A stretch of DNA of 64,000 bases from Metridium senile (lineage: Eukaryota; Cnidaria; Anthozoa; Actiniaria; Metridiidae): the NCBI GenBank assembly GCA_949775045.1, contig OX459104.1, forward strand, positions 1,632,501 through 1,696,500, written 5' to 3'. Shown here piece by piece: positions 62,376-64,000 of this stretch. Below the pieces are notes generated by a model. That model was not told the DNA's origin, ran no database searches, and was given only the letters and a program-made list of their open reading frames with translations. Each line of letters starts with the position of its first letter. Position 1 is the first letter of the stretch. Made by a program: the position numbers and the translations under genes.

Positions 62376-62690
62376 TTGTTTCCATTTGTTTTTAGTAGGA
62401 CATAATATATACTGCTGTTACTGCGGTTTTCGATTCTGCGGACTTATCAGACATTCCAACGGTTATTTGTGAAATACATTATAATATTAATCAAAAACAT
62501 AAAAAGAGCCGAGTAATTAGCAGCATACTAAAACGTATTTCACAACTAGCCAGCCGTTGGAGTTGGGAGACATATCTAACCACAGTTATATAACGAATTA
62601 TTACACGTAACGATTTGCAGTGAAGATATTTCCCTATATTCAGTTCCGCGAAATATTTATTCCGTGTAACATTCCTCCTTAGAACACCTA
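62376..62690. other. Intergenic, nothing recognised
   Basis: No gene or repeat recognised. Confidence 0.35.
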
Positions 62691-62972
62691 CATGTATTTC
62701 AAAAATCGTTGTTGCAACCAAAGCAAAGGTCCACACTCTGAAGCCTGCAAACATGTCGGTTATATGGACTTAGTTTGTGATTTATTGCACGTTTTTAAAA
62801 GAAATATTTGTATTTATATCTACCACAACAACAACTTGTTATCGTCATATAACACAAACACGTACAGCTAAACAAAAGCTAAGATTATATCGATAACAAG
62901 AAATACTGACATCCTTTGCAGGCTTCAGTTGGACTGTGGCTTTGTCTGCGACAACGATTTTTTAAATAGGTG
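62691..62972. mobile_element. 282 bp mariner-like MITE
   Basis: TGTATTTCAAAAATCGTTGT and, reverse complemented, CACCTATTTAAAAAATCGTT, with inner GAAGCCTGCAAA on both arms and TA on both sides. Confidence 0.8.
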
Positions 62973-63221
62973 TATATTAATTTTGTTTCGGCTACACGTT
63001 GAGTTGATTCAAGAGGGAGACAAACTTCCTTCGTCAACATGCATGGTACGTTGATTCAGCTTCAAAAACTTGCAACGCATGCAGAATGGCGAATTTTCAG
63101 CTTGATTGGTGCAATAGCCGCATTGATATGAGCTGCGAACAATCCCTACTTAAATCTTATAAAATATATGCTCGTTTTCCTGTCCGTTTCCTCGAAATTT
63201 TGAGGGAAAAGTAGGTACTTC

Positions 63222-63500
63222 TAGCAGTCTACTATTTTTACTTTACACTCACAACATAATCTGGCGTGATCAGAACGGGTCAAAGACAAGGCAGAATATG
63301 CATGGTCAAATTCATAGTATTATCATCACTCGAAAGCCAAACACAACGTAACATAATTTTCATAACAGCCTTGATCCCACTGATCCTACACAGTAGGGGA
63401 TACAATTTAAATATTTACAAAGCGAACTGGCCTTCTCAGAACCGACATGACATAACCACGTGTGCGCTCGAGCCAATAGAAACCCGTCAATTTTGAAAGC
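63222..63500 (+). promoter_or_regulatory. Promoter module of the last family stub
   Basis: TTTACACTCACAACATAATC, TCTGGCGTGA, AATATGCATGG, ATCACTCGAAAGCCAAACAC, TGACATAACCACGTGTGCGC, TCGAGCCAATAGAAACCCGT. A TATA box is not clear at the expected spacing. Confidence 0.6.
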
Positions 63501-63605
63501 GTCTTGATTACATTGCAAAATTGTCTCACGACGACGAAGGCTTTAATAGTACACAAATCGGTAGAATACACGTATATATTAGACAAAAAAGAAAAGTCTT
63601 GTTAT

Positions 63606-63650
63606 GAAGATGAATCCTCATCAACGTGGAATACGTGATAGTAAAGCAAA
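63606..63650 (+). pseudogene. 5' stub of coiled-coil/HEPN-like family gene
   Basis: AAGATGAATCCTCATCAACG parallels copy D's AAGATGAATCCCAAACATTG. The frame reads MKMNPHQRGIRDSKAKCNN and then meets AAATGTAATAACTT-type direct repeats (63648-63730) and a stop. No coiled coil follows within the window. Confidence 0.5.
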
Positions 63651-63759
63651 ATGTAATAACTTTTGGCGCAAAATGTAATAGGTGTGTTTAACGCAAAATG
63701 TAGTAATTTTGACGAAAAATGTAATAACTTTACAGCTAAAAAAAAATAAAGCATATCCA

Positions 63760-63914
63760 TTTTTATTATTCAACAACAAATTTTCCTCCGCTCTCATTGG
63801 TCAAGAGGCGATCACGTGACGTGATAGTGCCCGCCGCGGAAGGATACTATCAGCGCATAGTGCCCGCTGAGATTTTCGTCCGCTTCGGAAAATTTTGTTG
63901 TTGAATAATAAAAA
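63760..63914. mobile_element. MITE with TTTTTATTATTCAACAACAA ends
   Basis: Left TTTTATTATTCAACAACAAA and right TTTGTTGTTGAATAATAAAA are inverted. The interior has GATAGTGCCCGCC / ATAGTGCCCGC repeats and CACGTGACGTGATAG. It follows the stub directly. Confidence 0.85.
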
Positions 63915-64000
63915 CAATTGTTTTTCTGAACATCAAGTTTCCGCGGGCAACTATCACAGCATAATGCCCTCGATTCAACTACTCTATTGTTTAAATAGAC

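Noticed and set aside
61846..62472. Four overlapping frames of 81-112 codons repeating FHSITYRLYQTPTQP
   Set aside because: Translation of the 95 bp satellite in successive phases; no start or domain evidence.

Overview
This is AT-rich, low-coding-density eukaryotic DNA: one clearly spliced gene, TATA-box single-exon genes, and a dense, nested mix of inverted-repeat elements, non-LTR retrotransposon fragments and minisatellites. Together with the mix of gene families, this looks like a marine invertebrate, most likely a cnidarian (anthozoan). The species guess is inference; nothing in the window fixes it.

The main theme is a segmentally duplicated, same-strand (+) array of one gene family. 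Four copies encode a long coiled coil followed by a C-terminal helical domain carrying an R-N-x3-H motif, which fits the Rx4-6H signature of HEPN RNases: copy 1 (1589-2404), copy D (27292-28233), copy E (38183-39093, frameshifted) and copy F (43567-44973). Copy G (58180-58707) has lost the C-terminal domain. A 5' stub lies at 240-395, flank-only remnants occur near 5500-6460, and another 5' stub lies at 63606-63650. The copies share a promoter module (ATATGCAT, then CACGTG/GCGCT, CCAAT and TATA) and a 3' flank module. Transposon insertions in or near the promoter differ from copy to copy: an about 8.1 kb element just upstream of E, a foldback and a mariner-like MITE upstream of D, a retroposon tail upstream of F, and satellite plus MITE upstream of the last stub.

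The second gene (15466-20075) has two exons. It encodes an N-terminal hydrophobic segment, filamin-like beta repeats, a DUF1771/Smr-like module and a ZAR1/RTP-type 3CxxC zinc finger, with a one-base frameshift in an A-run inside the Smr domain. Its 1.76 kb intron holds about 63 copies of a hexamer. Its last coding bases plus 3' UTR have been amplified into an about 120 bp tandem array (20520-22000), part of which was carried in a duplicated block to about 41480-41700.

Other content: an element with ATAGCGGAGC ends (9459-14127) holding an 1.8 kb foldback in a TTAA site and a LINE C-terminal fragment; an about 8.1 kb terminal-inverted-repeat element (30011-38095) with two minus-strand transposase-like ORFs; a pogo-like element (47194-50384) carrying a 5'-truncated CR1/L2-like LINE; a 4.7 kb terminal-inverted-repeat element (52135-56870) with a 114 bp near-perfect palindrome inside it; and several satellites. 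I saw no CRISPR, rRNA, canonical tRNA or recognisable viral gene.
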